A DNA stretch of 64,000 bases from Arthrobacter sp. MMS18-M83 (GCF_026683955.1 NZ_CP113343.1:3038001-3102000), one strand, 5' to 3'. Positions 42,821-51,542 are shown, counted from the first letter of the stretch. Made by a program: numbers and translations. The notes: generated from the sequence alone by a model not told the origin.

Positions 42821-43372
42821 GTGACCATTCAGCAGGCTCTCTGGGAGACCGCGGTTGACCAATACGGCTATGTGACTACCCGGGACGCGCAAGCTCTCGG
42901 GATTCCCGTTGTGGAACTGGCAAAACTCTCCCACCGAGGCCAGTTGACTCGCGTTGCACATGGTACTTACCGCTTTGATCGCCTTCCTCCGACGGATCGT
43001 GACGAATATGCGTTGGCAGTGTTGTGGCCGGGCGTCGAGGGGGCGGCGCTTGCGCACGACACTGCGCTAGCTGTTTACGAGCTCTGTGACATTAACCCGA
43101 GCAAGATCCACGTCGTGGTGCCAAAGGGGAAGCGGATACGGCGTTCTGGAGGCTCCAAATATGTGATTCATCATGAGGATCTCACAGAAGGCCAGCTGGG
43201 CTGGTGGGAAGGTATACGTACGGTCACGCCACTAATTGCGATCGCGCAGGGGATACGTAGCGGGGTGCCAGCTGAGCTCATTGAACAGGCCATCAAGGCT
43301 GCCGAGGCTCGCGGGTTCATCCGAACAGGTGACCGAATCCGGTTTGCTAATGAGTTGAAGGATCGTAGATGA
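42821..43372 (+). CDS. abiEi: Type IV toxin-antitoxin system antitoxin, AbiEi family
   Basis: The 183-residue protein has the N-terminal winged helix of AbiEi (QYGYVTTRDAQALGIPVVEL, then RGQLTRVAHGTYRFD) and the C-terminal antitoxin domain with ALAHDTALAVYELCDINPSK and the characteristic strand IHVVVPKGKRIRR. It neutralises the AbiEii nucleotidyltransferase without direct complex formation in characterised systems and represses its own promoter. The start is GTG at 42821 with AGAAGGGA upstream. It overlaps the toxin gene by four bases (ATGA) and follows a 38-bp palindrome. Confidence 0.88.
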   Translation: MTIQQALWETAVDQYGYVTTRDAQALGIPVVELAKLSHRGQLTRVAHGTYRFDRLPPTDRDEYALAVLWPGVEGAALAHDTALAVYELCDINPSKIHVVVPKGKRIRRSGGSKYVIHHEDLTEGQLGWWEGIRTVTPLIAIAQGIRSGVPAELIEQAIKAAEARGFIRTGDRIRFANELKDRR

Positions 43373-44310
43373 GTTCATTGCACCTACAAGGACTCCCGGA
43401 AAAAGACCGGAAGCCAGCTACGGTCAAGGTGCTCAGTCAGTGGATACGCCACGCGGCTGACCTGGCAGGCGAAACCCATTCTCGGGTCGAATGGATCGTT
43501 ATCTCTACGATCGTGATTGCGGCTCTCCAGCGTGCATCGGGTCCGGACGGGGCACCCTTATTCCTACTCAAGGGCGGGGTGTACCTCGAACACAGGCTGG
43601 GACTTGGGAGCCGAGCCACAAAAGATGTAGATACCTTGTTTCGGGGCTCGCTGGACGATTTTCTTGTCAAGCTCGACGAGGCCCTCGCTGAGCCGTGGGA
43701 CGGCTTGGATCTGCGGCGTACCGAAATCGAAAAAATCGAGAACACCGCGCGAATCGTGGCTCCGAGGCGCTTCAACGTCATCGTCTCGATGAAGGGTCGG
43801 ACGTTCCGAAAAATCCAGGTTGAGGTGGCCTTTCCCGAGGGGGACATCGACAAACATGTAGACATGATCCCAGCTCCGCAGTTCAACTTCTTCGGTCTGC
43901 AGTCAGTCGCAGAAATCGCTGGAATCGCTCTCGCGTACCAGGTTGCTCAAAAGATTCACGCTTGCTCGGACTCGCATAGCGACGAGCGCCCCAACCTGCG
44001 CGTACGTGACATTGTGGACTTGGTGCTCCTGCGTCGTTACTTTTACTCAGAGCCAGTGCCTGCCGAGCTTTCGGAACTTCGGCGCGCCGCCGAGGACATC
44101 TTCTTGGCTCGGGCGGAGGAAGCTGCAGAGCTTGGGATGGCTGAGCGGCCTTGGCCTCCCCGTATAGAGACAAATGAACTCTGGGAAGTTGAATTTCCCC
44201 GTCCAGCATCAGAAGTCGGTCTTCAGATCAGTTTGGCTCAGGCGCTCGCGGAGGTGACCGAGTGGGTGACGGCCATCGCAGAGTCTGATCTGCGCGATGA
44301 CGCAGTCTGA
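43369..44310 (+). CDS. abiEii: Type IV toxin-antitoxin system toxin, AbiEii nucleotidyltransferase
   Basis: The 313-residue DUF1814-type nucleotidyltransferase has the diagnostic motif block FLLKGGVYLEHRLGLGSRAT followed by KDVD, and later motifs IQVEVAFPEGD and LAYQVAQKIHACSD with the catalytic lysine and acidic residues, then RVRDIVDLVLL. AbiEii/MenT-type toxins transfer nucleotides to targets such as tRNA acceptor ends and arrest growth, giving phage resistance in some hosts. The gene is translationally coupled to the antitoxin. Codons look less GC-extreme than in neighbours, which suggests transfer. Confidence 0.88.
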   Translation: MSSLHLQGLPEKDRKPATVKVLSQWIRHAADLAGETHSRVEWIVISTIVIAALQRASGPDGAPLFLLKGGVYLEHRLGLGSRATKDVDTLFRGSLDDFLVKLDEALAEPWDGLDLRRTEIEKIENTARIVAPRRFNVIVSMKGRTFRKIQVEVAFPEGDIDKHVDMIPAPQFNFFGLQSVAEIAGIALAYQVAQKIHACSDSHSDERPNLRVRDIVDLVLLRRYFYSEPVPAELSELRRAAEDIFLARAEEAAELGMAERPWPPRIETNELWEVEFPRPASEVGLQISLAQALAEVTEWVTAIAESDLRDDAV

Positions 44311-44368
44311 GGTGAGCGGGCTCGGGTGTCCGATTTCGGGTCTACCTGAGGCCAAACCTCTCGCCGGT

Positions 44369-44842
44369 TCAGGCCCCGCTCTCGAGGCGCTGTATCAGCG
44401 CATCCAAGATCGGCACTTGGCCGCCTACCAATTTGGTCCGCGCTACGGTTTCCGTGGCCCAGACCGCGTCGTCGATCTCCGGGTAGCTCCGGACCACCCC
44501 GGATCCTTTCGGCCATTCCAAGTCAAAGGTGTTGCTCTCAATTCTCTCGGGAGCAAAGTCCGATTCCGCCGCGAAGGCTGTGATGAGCTTGCCCGACGGT
44601 TGCCGGAAAGTGCCCAGCAGGAGGTAGTCGACGGCGGGTGGGGGAGTGCCTATTTCCTCCGCGAACTCACGCTTGGCCGCTACCAGAGGGTCCTCGTCTT
44701 CGAGGTATTCTCCCTTTGGAATGGACCAGGCGCGTAAATCCTTATGGGCCCAGAACGGACCGCCCATATGGGCTATCCACACTTCCATTTCCGCCCCCGA
44801 GGTTCGACGGTACAGCAGAATTCCTGCGCTTCGAACTGTCAT
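44369..44842 (-). CDS. NUDIX hydrolase
   Basis: The 157-residue protein has a complete Nudix box: GEYLEDE at the first G-x5-E, seven residues, then REFAEEIG. The N-terminus SAGILLYRRTS and the AWSIPKGEY and TFDLEWPKGSG segments resemble the bis(nucleosyl)-tetraphosphatase (MutT-like) subgroup. It hydrolyses a nucleoside diphosphate linked to another moiety; the substrate is not specified by sequence. GGGAGGG precedes the ATG at 44842, 20 bases after the TetR gene, so the two are probably co-transcribed. Confidence 0.88.
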   Translation of the reverse strand: MTVRSAGILLYRRTSGAEMEVWIAHMGGPFWAHKDLRAWSIPKGEYLEDEDPLVAAKREFAEEIGTPPPAVDYLLLGTFRQPSGKLITAFAAESDFAPERIESNTFDLEWPKGSGVVRSYPEIDDAVWATETVARTKLVGGQVPILDALIQRLESGA

Positions 44843-44861
44843 TTGCCCTCCCAGGCGTAGG

Positions 44862-45488
44862 TTATCGGTTGGCGCCGGCAGCCGGAACCTGCAGCACTCC
44901 CACGGCCTCCACCAAGTACGGCACCGGATCCGCGTCGGTCCCCGCGGCCCACTGCATCCATGCCTCGAATGTCGCGCCCAGATAGGCGGCGCAGAGGTAC
45001 CGAGCTGCACTTTCGCGGACGCCCAGGGCAACGAGGTAAAGCCGCGCCCGCTCCCGTTGGGGAGCCAGGGCGTCGAAACTTCGGCTTGCCAGCTCGGGAT
45101 GTTCGGCAATCAGGCGCAGACGCCCGCGCGTGACGGAAAGATCCGGTATGACGGAGACCCCGGCGACGGCAGCCGCCCTCAGTCCCGCCAGGATGCCGCC
45201 GTCGTCAGCGTCGCCGTCGTCCACTACGCGAGTTCCCTCCAGTACCCGACCCGAAGCCTGGACCACCGGTTCCATGCCGCCCCAGACGAGGTCAGCTTTG
45301 CCGGGAAAGTAGCGGTACAGGCTCTTCCGTCCGATTCCGGCCGCGCGCGCGATGTCCTCCATCGACGTCTGTTCGTAGCCGTGTTCGGCAAAAAGCCGGA
45401 GCGCGACGGCGGCCACGGCGTCCGGGTCAATCGTCACCGGGCGCCCGGTGGAGCGCCCAACGGCGGGCTTCGCATCGTCTGAGGGCAT
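44862..45488 (-). CDS. TetR-family transcriptional regulator
   Basis: The 208-residue regulator has the TetR helix-turn-helix: VAAVALRLFAEHGYEQTSME, then DIARAAGIGRKSLYRYFPGK, followed by a variable helical ligand domain with AARYLCAAYLGATFEAWMQW. ATG 45488 is chosen; GTG 45503 is an alternative. It is divergent from an SDR gene across an 81-base promoter with a 17-bp palindrome, so it probably represses itself, the Nudix gene and the SDR. Confidence 0.88.
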   Translation of the reverse strand: MPSDDAKPAVGRSTGRPVTIDPDAVAAVALRLFAEHGYEQTSMEDIARAAGIGRKSLYRYFPGKADLVWGGMEPVVQASGRVLEGTRVVDDGDADDGGILAGLRAAAVAGVSVIPDLSVTRGRLRLIAEHPELASRSFDALAPQRERARLYLVALGVRESAARYLCAAYLGATFEAWMQWAAGTDADPVPYLVEAVGVLQVPAAGANR

Positions 45489-45512
45489 CTCACCAGTATC
45501 CACTCTTACATA

Positions 45513-45529
45513 ATGACACAGGGTGTCAT
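45513..45529. promoter_or_regulatory. TetR operator candidate
   Basis: ATGACAC-AGG-GTGTCAT is a perfect 7-3-7 inverted repeat, extended imperfectly to ACATAATGACAC/GTGTCATAATGT, in the divergent TetR/SDR promoter. Confidence 0.7.
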
Positions 45530-45569
45530 AATGTGGGTATCACGCCACCAACACGTTCGGGAGGACACT

Positions 45570-46349
45570 ATGGGCAACGAAGCTTCATGGCAAGAAGCCA
45601 CCGTCAACGGCCGCTTTGCCGGCAAGACCGTCATCGTGACGGGCGCGGGCTCGGGCATCGGCAAGGCCACGGCGCTGCGCGTCGCGAAGGAAGGTGGCCG
45701 GGTCATTGCCGCCGACATCAGCAAGGAGAGGCTGGACGCGTTGGTGGAGGAGAACGAGGGCCTGGATCTGGTGCCCGTGGCCGGCGATATCTCCACCGAG
45801 GAGACCGTTGCCGCCGTCGTGGTTGCCGCTCGGGGTCGGGTTGACGCCCTGGCCAACATCGCCGGCATTATGGACAATTTCGCCCCGATCCACGAGGTGG
45901 ACGACGCAATGTGGGAGCGCGTTTTCCGCATCAACGTCACCGCCCTCATGCGTCTGACCCGCGCCGTGGTGCCGCTGATGCTCGACGCCGGCACGGGCTC
46001 CGTGGTCAACGTCGCCTCCGAGGCCGGGCTGCGAGGTTCCGCCGCCGGCGCCACCTACACGGCGTCGAAGCACGCCGTGGTCGGCCTGACCAAGAACTCG
46101 GCGGTGATGTACGGGCCGAAGGGGCTCCGCTTCAATGCGGTTGCCCCCGGAGCCACAATCACCAACATCGAGGCAACGTGGGGATCCCAGTTGGCTGCCG
46201 AACGCCTCGGTCCCCTGATGCAGGCCACGGTTCCCACACCCGCGACGGCTGCGCAGTTGGCAGCGTCCATCACCTTCCTGCTCAGCGACGACGGAACCAA
46301 TGTCAACGGCGCCATCCTCGCCTCCGACGGCGGCTGGTCGGCGCTGTAG
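45570..46349 (+). CDS. Short-chain dehydrogenase/reductase
   Basis: The 259-residue classical SDR has TGAGSGIGKATALRVAKEGG, VIAADISKERL with an aspartate favouring NAD, LANIAGIMDNFAP, catalytic serine in VVNVASEAGLRG and YTASKHAVVGL with the YxxxK pair. GGGAGG precedes the ATG at 45570; upstream in-frame starts would overlap the operator. Divergent TetR control suggests a role in converting an inducing ketone or alcohol. Confidence 0.88.
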   Translation: MGNEASWQEATVNGRFAGKTVIVTGAGSGIGKATALRVAKEGGRVIAADISKERLDALVEENEGLDLVPVAGDISTEETVAAVVVAARGRVDALANIAGIMDNFAPIHEVDDAMWERVFRINVTALMRLTRAVVPLMLDAGTGSVVNVASEAGLRGSAAGATYTASKHAVVGLTKNSAVMYGPKGLRFNAVAPGATITNIEATWGSQLAAERLGPLMQATVPTPATAAQLAASITFLLSDDGTNVNGAILASDGGWSAL

Positions 46350-46366
46350 GGCGCGTCTTAAAGCAA

Positions 46367-46401
46367 GACGACGACGGCGGGAGCCTCCCGCCGTCGTCGT
46401 C
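46367..46401. terminator. Perfect 17-bp hairpin between convergent genes
   Basis: GACGACGACGGCGGGAG and CTCCCGCCGTCGTCGTC are perfect arms around a single C. It separates the SDR (plus) from the DUF2630 gene (minus) and closely matches the hairpin at 22136-22165. Confidence 0.75.
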
Positions 46402-46418
46402 CTGCGTTCCTTGCGGCT

Positions 46419-46670
46419 TCAGCCGGTGTAGCCCTCCACCTGTTTGGGGGGCCGTGGCTTGGCCTCGTTCGGGTTCTCCCCGTACTGCCTCTTTGCGCGC
46501 CGTTGCCTTAAGAGGTCCCAGCACTGATCCAAGTCCAGCTCAATGCGCTCCAGCCTTGCGCGGTCAGGAGCATGTGCGGGACCAGGCGGGGCCGCCTCTG
46601 CCTTTTCGCGGAGCTCCCGTTCTTCTTCGACGAGCGATTGGATGCGGTGGAGAATGCCCTGTTCGTCCAT
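46419..46670 (-). CDS. DUF2630 family protein
   Basis: This 83-residue small helical protein opens with MDEQGILHRIQSLVEEEREL, then an alanine/proline-rich linker, DRARLERIELDLDQCWDLLR and a basic tail with GENPNEAKPRPPKQVEGYTG, the conserved C-terminal motif of this actinobacterial family. It probably forms a helical hairpin. The function is unknown. A single gene, it shares a bidirectional terminator with the SDR gene. Confidence 0.8.
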   Translation of the reverse strand: MDEQGILHRIQSLVEEERELREKAEAAPPGPAHAPDRARLERIELDLDQCWDLLRQRRAKRQYGENPNEAKPRPPKQVEGYTG

Positions 46671-46830
46671 GGTGCCCCTCTTCCTGAAGTAGCCGTTACC
46701 AGTCAGCGTAATGACGTGCACTGGGCGTGGCCAGAGGCGGCCTTTTCCAGGGGCCATCCCAGCAGTCTCCCGTCTGCGGAATACTTGGACGCAGATCCAG
46801 GATTTCCGCGAGTGAGGGCGGTGGGGAACT

Positions 46831-47448
46831 GTGAACGGCGAAAACAGTGCGTTCAAGCGCCGGCTGGAGCGAGCCATGGAGCTGCGGAATGTCCGCGCCA
46901 CTGGCATGACGGCCGAGGAAGAGGCCCAGCTTGTGGCCGCCGGGGAAGAAGAGCGGCAGAAGCGTAAGAAAGTGGACGATGCGGCGCGGGTGGAATACCT
47001 GATCCGCGACGCCATGGCGCAAGGGAAGTTCGACAACCTGAAGTACTCAGGCAAGCCGATCCCCGGGCTGGGGGAGAGCTACGACCCTGATTGGTGGGTC
47101 AAGGGCCTCATTCAACGCGAGCACCTCAGCGGCCTTGGCCCGAAGGCCATTCTGCTCCGCACCGAGGACGCCGAGTTGGATGCGAGGCTCGATGCCCTGT
47201 ACTCGGAGGAGCAAGTGCGCGAGCTGGTGGAGGATTTCAACGTCCGGGTCATTGACGCGAGGCGCCAGCTTCAGGGTGGACCCCCGGTGATCACGAAGCC
47301 TCGCGACGTCGACGTCGAGTTGGAACGCTGGCGCGAGCGCCGGGCAGCGGCCGCTGGGGCAGCTGCTGCCGCGGCACAGGATGCGGCGAACCAGGAATCC
47401 GTCGCCAAGCGCCCTTGGTGGCGAATAGTCTGGAACCGATCCAGATAA
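46831..47448 (+). CDS. DUF1992 (DnaJC28-like conserved domain) protein
   Basis: The 205-residue protein carries the DUF1992 block VEYLIRDAMAQGKFDNLKYS, then GKPIPGLGESYDPDWWVKGL and the following IQREHLSGLGPKAI, and a charged helical C-terminus with an alanine run (AAAAGAAAAAAQDAA) before WRIVWNRSR. The same domain occurs in eukaryotic DNAJC28. A chaperone-associated role is only suggested by that link. The start is GTG at 46831. Confidence 0.8.
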   Translation: MNGENSAFKRRLERAMELRNVRATGMTAEEEAQLVAAGEEERQKRKKVDDAARVEYLIRDAMAQGKFDNLKYSGKPIPGLGESYDPDWWVKGLIQREHLSGLGPKAILLRTEDAELDARLDALYSEEQVRELVEDFNVRVIDARRQLQGGPPVITKPRDVDVELERWRERRAAAAGAAAAAAQDAANQESVAKRPWWRIVWNRSR

Positions 47449-47457
47449 GGCCAGGAC

Positions 47458-48261
47458 TCAGCGGTTACGCGCGGTGTTGAACGCGGGCGTCCCAGCCAGC
47501 CGGCCGCCGTCGACGGCGAGAACGGTTCCGGTGACGAACGAAGACTGTTCGGAGCAGAGCCAGAGGGCCGCTGCAGCCACGTCGGCGGTGGAGCCGATCC
47601 GCCCCAGCGGCACAGCCGCCGCGACGCGGTCTTGGGCGGCTTGGCCCGCCCCGGCAAGTCGTTCTGTGAGGATGGGACCGGGAGCGATCGCGTTGACCCG
47701 GATACCTTGCGAGGCATAGTCGAGCGCAGCCACCCGGGTCAGGCCGCCGACGCCGAATTTGCTCGCCACGTAGCCGCTCATGCCAGCGACGCCTTGTTCG
47801 CCGGCGGTGGAGGACATGTTAACGATCGCCCCGCCGTTTCCAGCTGCCAGCATGAGTTCGATTTCGTACTTCAGGCAGAGGAACACTCCGCGCAGGTTCA
47901 CCGAGATTGCGCTGTCGAACTCCTCACTGGCCCACTCGGCCAAGGGCGCCGGGATCCGCCCTCCGCCTGCGGCATTGTTGACCGCGGCATCGAGCCGGCC
48001 GAAGCGGTCCCGGATCTGGGCCAGCAAGGCTTTCACCGAGTCTTCATTGCCAACATCCACGGGCGTGGCCACGGCATTCCCGCCGGCAGAAGTAATAGCG
48101 GCGATCTGGCGGGACAAGCCCGCGTTGTCCCGCGAGGCAAGAACGACGTGCGCGCCGGCGGCAGCCAGCGCAGTCGCGATCTCCGCGCCGATTCCGCGGC
48201 TGGCTCCGGTGACGAGCGCGACCTTACCGGACAGCGGCAGGGTGGGATCCGCCGTCGTCAT
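47458..48261 (-). CDS. Short-chain dehydrogenase/reductase
   Basis: The 267-residue SDR has TGASRGIGAEIATALAAAGA, VLASRDNAGL with arginine after strand 2 (NADP preference), NNAAGGGRIPAP, serine in VNMSSTAGEQ and GYVASKFGVGGL with YxxxK. It is coupled by ATGA to the membrane protein gene upstream, and both face a divergent MarR regulator. The substrate is unknown. Confidence 0.87.
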   Translation of the reverse strand: MTTADPTLPLSGKVALVTGASRGIGAEIATALAAAGAHVVLASRDNAGLSRQIAAITSAGGNAVATPVDVGNEDSVKALLAQIRDRFGRLDAAVNNAAGGGRIPAPLAEWASEEFDSAISVNLRGVFLCLKYEIELMLAAGNGGAIVNMSSTAGEQGVAGMSGYVASKFGVGGLTRVAALDYASQGIRVNAIAPGPILTERLAGAGQAAQDRVAAAVPLGRIGSTADVAAAALWLCSEQSSFVTGTVLAVDGGRLAGTPAFNTARNR

Positions 48262-49001
48262 GGCCTAGCCCCGCTGGGATGAGGCGCGTGTGCGCGGGGC
48301 TCTTGGTTCGCGGCCGCCCGGGTGTGCGGCAGCAGGAAACCGGCAGCTACAAGCCACAGGAGGCCACCGAACCGCCCGATCGGTAGCAGGAACTGCAGGG
48401 GTTCGACCGCCATCGAAAGGAAGCTCAACTCGGACAAAGCAGCAATGACGAGGCCGGTCCAGGCCAGCCAGCGGGGCATGAAGCGCAAGATCAGGGCGGG
48501 GACGGCGATACCCGCCACCAAAAGTCCGATCCCGACGACGAAGCCCACCCCTCCGGTGATGAACGCAAGAAAGGCGAGTGCATGGGTGAGCGTGGCATCC
48601 GTGGTGATTTCGGGCCGGCTCAGCAGCCAGGTCACAGAACCCGAGAGCATGAGGAAGATAGCTGCGCTGACGCCGCCGAAGAATCCAATGGCCGGTCCGG
48701 GAACGCGCACGCCGAGCCGAAGCTGCCGGGCGTAGACGGTGGCCGCGTAGATCCCCAACGGGACCGCTGAGCCGAACTGCAGCGTGCCGCCGAGGCGCGC
48801 CGCCGCAACGTTTTGCTGGAAGAATGCGGCCACTTGCCCCTCCGCGGCGAACGGCGAAACGAACGTTTGCCCGCCTGTGAGGATTGCGGACGTGATGAGG
48901 CCGGCGAGGAAAATGCCCAGGCTGACGAGGGCAAGAACGCCCGGATGCGGACCACCCGACCGGGCTGGACGGCCTTCCCCAGGAATCGAATGACTGGTCA
49001 T
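48258..49001 (-). CDS. Six-helix membrane protein (DUF4386-like)
   Basis: The 247-residue membrane protein has about six hydrophobic helices, beginning GVLALVSLGIFLAGLITSAI and ending FGGLLWLVAAGFLLPHTRAA. The layout resembles DUF4386-type proteins, although assignment is tentative. The ATG at 49001 has AAAGG upstream. It is expressed with the SDR gene (ATGA overlap) and lies next to a divergent MarR gene with a palindromic promoter site, so the three form one probable regulon. Confidence 0.7.
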   Translation of the reverse strand: MTSHSIPGEGRPARSGGPHPGVLALVSLGIFLAGLITSAILTGGQTFVSPFAAEGQVAAFFQQNVAAARLGGTLQFGSAVPLGIYAATVYARQLRLGVRVPGPAIGFFGGVSAAIFLMLSGSVTWLLSRPEITTDATLTHALAFLAFITGGVGFVVGIGLLVAGIAVPALILRFMPRWLAWTGLVIAALSELSFLSMAVEPLQFLLPIGRFGGLLWLVAAGFLLPHTRAAANQEPRAHAPHPSGARP

Positions 49002-49045
49002 GGCTGAACCTTTCGTAATTACGTCACTACTGAAATAGTTCACCT

Positions 49046-49060
49046 ACAGAATTGTTCTGT
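49046..49060. promoter_or_regulatory. MarR operator candidate
   Basis: ACAGAA-TTG-TTCTGT is a perfect 6-3-6 inverted repeat between the divergent membrane-protein gene and the MarR gene, five bases before the first possible MarR start. Confidence 0.6.
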
Positions 49061-49065
49061 CAAGC

Positions 49066-49575
49066 ATGTATTCTGGGTTCATGGATTCAGCCACGCCCAG
49101 CCAGCCGAAACGGACGGCATTTCTCTTGTCGCAGCTTGGCGCCGTGGCGTCGTCCCGCTTCGCTGATCGCACGCGGGAGATCGGCCTCACCCCGAGCGAC
49201 GCCGGCGTCATACGCCTGCTCGGGCGCTCGCCGGGGTTGAGCCAGCGTTCCCTCGCGGACAGGCTGGGTGCCGTCCCTAGCCGAGTGGTTTCACTCATCG
49301 ATTCCCTGGAGGAGCGCGGGCTCGTGGAGAGAGTGCGGAGCAGTACGGACCGGCGGAACTATGAACTCCACCTCACCGAAGCGGGCAATCGGGTATTGCG
49401 TGAACTGCGCGGGATTGCCGAACAGCATGAAGTGGAACTCCTGGCCCCGCTGACGGGTGAGCAGATCGCGCAACTTGGCGGGCTGCTCGCGAAGCTCGCC
49501 ACGGGCCACGGGCTCGACAGGGACCTGCACCGTGACGTCGGACGCGACGTCCCTCGTCACGGAGGCAACGCCTGA
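49066..49575 (+). CDS. MarR-family transcriptional regulator
   Basis: The 169-residue MarR protein has LTPSDAGVIRLLGRSPGLSQ, the recognition region RSLADRLGAVPSRVVSLIDS, EERGLVERVRSSTDRRNYEL for the wing and HLTEAGNRVLRELRGIAEQH before the dimerisation helix. The start may be ATG 49066 or ATG 49081; the latter leaves more room from the operator. It is divergent from the membrane-protein/SDR unit and presumably represses it. Confidence 0.88.
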   Translation: MYSGFMDSATPSQPKRTAFLLSQLGAVASSRFADRTREIGLTPSDAGVIRLLGRSPGLSQRSLADRLGAVPSRVVSLIDSLEERGLVERVRSSTDRRNYELHLTEAGNRVLRELRGIAEQHEVELLAPLTGEQIAQLGGLLAKLATGHGLDRDLHRDVGRDVPRHGGNA

Positions 49576-49693
49576 CCGGCTAAAGTGGCAGCGATGCGAA
49601 CGCGCTGATTTCGTCCCATTGTGGGGAATAGCAGCCACATGGTGTATGTTGCACATTCGCCAGTCAATACACAAGAGAAGAGAAAAACCCCTA

Positions 49694-49996
49694 GTGGCAA
49701 CCGATTACGACGAACTCCGCTCCGACGTCGCGGAATCCCAAAGCACGTCCCTTCAGGCCCTGCAGTCTGCCAACGCCCCGGACGCCCGCAGCGTAGTACG
49801 GGAGCTGGACGAGGCCGATGCTTTCGAAGGCAACGAAGTGCCCGGCGGCGAATTCGTGGCCGAAGAACTGGTCATTGCGGTGATCCCGCAGAAGGAAGAC
49901 GAGTTCACATGCTACTCGTGTTTCCTTGTCCGTCACCGCTCCCAGATTGCCCTCGAGAAGAACGGCCACTCCTACTGCGTAGAGTGCGAAGGCTAA
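49694..49996 (+). CDS. DUF4193 family protein
   Basis: The 100-residue actinobacterial protein begins ATDYDELRSDVAESQ, has QSANAPDARSVVRELDEADA, and ends with two CxxC pairs (TCYSC and YCVEC) that form a probable zinc ribbon. The family is highly conserved in actinobacteria and its function is unknown. GTG 49694 is selected because homologues start at this point; upstream in-frame sequence overlaps intergenic DNA after the MarR gene. Confidence 0.88.
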   Translation: MATDYDELRSDVAESQSTSLQALQSANAPDARSVVRELDEADAFEGNEVPGGEFVAEELVIAVIPQKEDEFTCYSCFLVRHRSQIALEKNGHSYCVECEG

Positions 49997-50036
49997 GCCT
50001 CCGCCCCTCTACGCTTCTACCACCCGGTCCCGCTCG

Positions 50037-51542
50037 TCACAGGGGCTTCAAGCGATTCTTCTTGGCGACCTTTTCATAGCGGGCCTCGGCGTCTGTTGCT
50101 CGCTGCTCTTCGGCAGCGAGCAGGCGGCCGAGGGCCGAATTGTCCTCCAGCGGTCCACTGGCGTCACCTGCAAGGCGAAGCAGCACCGAGCGGGCCACAA
50201 CACTGTCCTGGTGCTCCCCGAGGATTTTCTGGAGCTCCTGGGCGTCACGGGCCAGCTTCACGGCGGGTTTCCGGTGGACGTCCTGTAGCGCTTCGGCTGC
50301 GTGGCGCAGTCGTTTGGCGTCTTTGCGGACCTGGTGCAACGCGGTGTCGTGTTCGACGCCGGTCTGCCGGGCCGCTGCTTTCTGGGACCGCCGCAGCCGC
50401 TTGATCGCTTTGCTGGCCAGCTTGGCCGTGACACGACGGGCCTTCTTTCCGGCACGCGGTCTTGTCGGCGGCTCGTCGCGGAACTTCTCCAGCTCCTCCA
50501 GGAGCCGGAAGTAGCGCTCCGTTCCCAGGGAGCGGAGTGTTTCGCGATATCCCGAGTTGAAGGCGGCCTCAAGCTCGTCCGTGATCTTGATGGCAGCCGG
50601 ATTGGACAAGAGGACATCGGGTTGGTCATTCAGCAGTTCCCCGATCCGGTCCCGCAGCACTTCGGCATCACGGGCCTTGCCCAGGACCGTGCTCAGCCAT
50701 TTCAGTTCCGTCTTGAGCTGAGCCGTCGCGTCGGCGTCGAACAACCTGCCGTAGGCGGACAACACGGAGCGGAGCCGGCGGCAGGACGAGCGCATTTGGT
50801 GAATGGCGTCGTCGGCGCCTTGCCGGACTCCGGGATCCCGCGCCGTGATTTCGGCGATCTGTGCGGCGATGTAGGCAACCACTGCATCCCCCGCGGAACC
50901 TTTCGGGCGGGCTTTTGGCGGTGCAGGCACTGCGGGAGGCCAAGCAGTCCCGAACGCACGGGCCAGTTTGGAAGGATGCCCTGAACGGGTGGCACCAGCC
51001 TTCGATAGGACGTGCTCGGCGCTCTCAAGGAGGGCTTCGTCGCCGTGGACAAGTTCGATTTCCCACTCCCGCCATTGCCTCTCCAGTTGCGCCGGTTGCA
51101 AGGTCTCGGCCGTCACATGGTCATCCACGAAGTCGGCCAAGGTCTCTTCCTCGCTTCCGTGCAGCCGGAGCAATGTGCGGCGGGTATGGATCCGCGCCAC
51201 CGGCCTAAGCTCATGGCCGCGCGTGAATACCAGGAGCTTCTCGGCCAGTTCCTCGGGAACGGTCTCGGGCTGTCCAAGCGGCGCATGGATCTCCACACGG
51301 CTATCCTTGTCAGCCGGCAGCTTCAAATGCCAGCCGGAATCTGCGCCGCCAGTGCGGCGCCGCAAGGTGATGCGATACCGGGCGAGGATGAGGCCTTCCG
51401 TGTCGAAGTAAACGGCCTCAAGTTGATGATCGGCGGGGTCAGCGACCTGTTCGACGCCGGTAATGTCCCCGAAAGCGGGAAGGGGCGTCTCGATGTCCGC
51501 GTCATACTTGCGTTCGGTTTCCACGAATTCCTGGGTCGACAT
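50037..51542 (-). CDS. CYTH and CHAD domain protein
   Basis: The 501-residue protein has an N-terminal CYTH tunnel domain (ExExK motif in VETERKYD, residues 1-200 with TLRRRTGG and LHLKLP-type basic strands) and a C-terminal CHAD helical domain rich in basic and histidine residues (DDAIHQMRSSCRRLRSVLSA, HQVRKDAKRLRHAAEAL). CHAD domains bind inorganic polyphosphate and CYTH domains process or bind triphosphates. A role in polyphosphate metabolism is likely. The ATG at 51542 has GGCGGAAGCGAA upstream. Confidence 0.88.
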   Translation of the reverse strand: MSTQEFVETERKYDADIETPLPAFGDITGVEQVADPADHQLEAVYFDTEGLILARYRITLRRRTGGADSGWHLKLPADKDSRVEIHAPLGQPETVPEELAEKLLVFTRGHELRPVARIHTRRTLLRLHGSEEETLADFVDDHVTAETLQPAQLERQWREWEIELVHGDEALLESAEHVLSKAGATRSGHPSKLARAFGTAWPPAVPAPPKARPKGSAGDAVVAYIAAQIAEITARDPGVRQGADDAIHQMRSSCRRLRSVLSAYGRLFDADATAQLKTELKWLSTVLGKARDAEVLRDRIGELLNDQPDVLLSNPAAIKITDELEAAFNSGYRETLRSLGTERYFRLLEELEKFRDEPPTRPRAGKKARRVTAKLASKAIKRLRRSQKAAARQTGVEHDTALHQVRKDAKRLRHAAEALQDVHRKPAVKLARDAQELQKILGEHQDSVVARSVLLRLAGDASGPLEDNSALGRLLAAEEQRATDAEARYEKVAKKNRLKPL

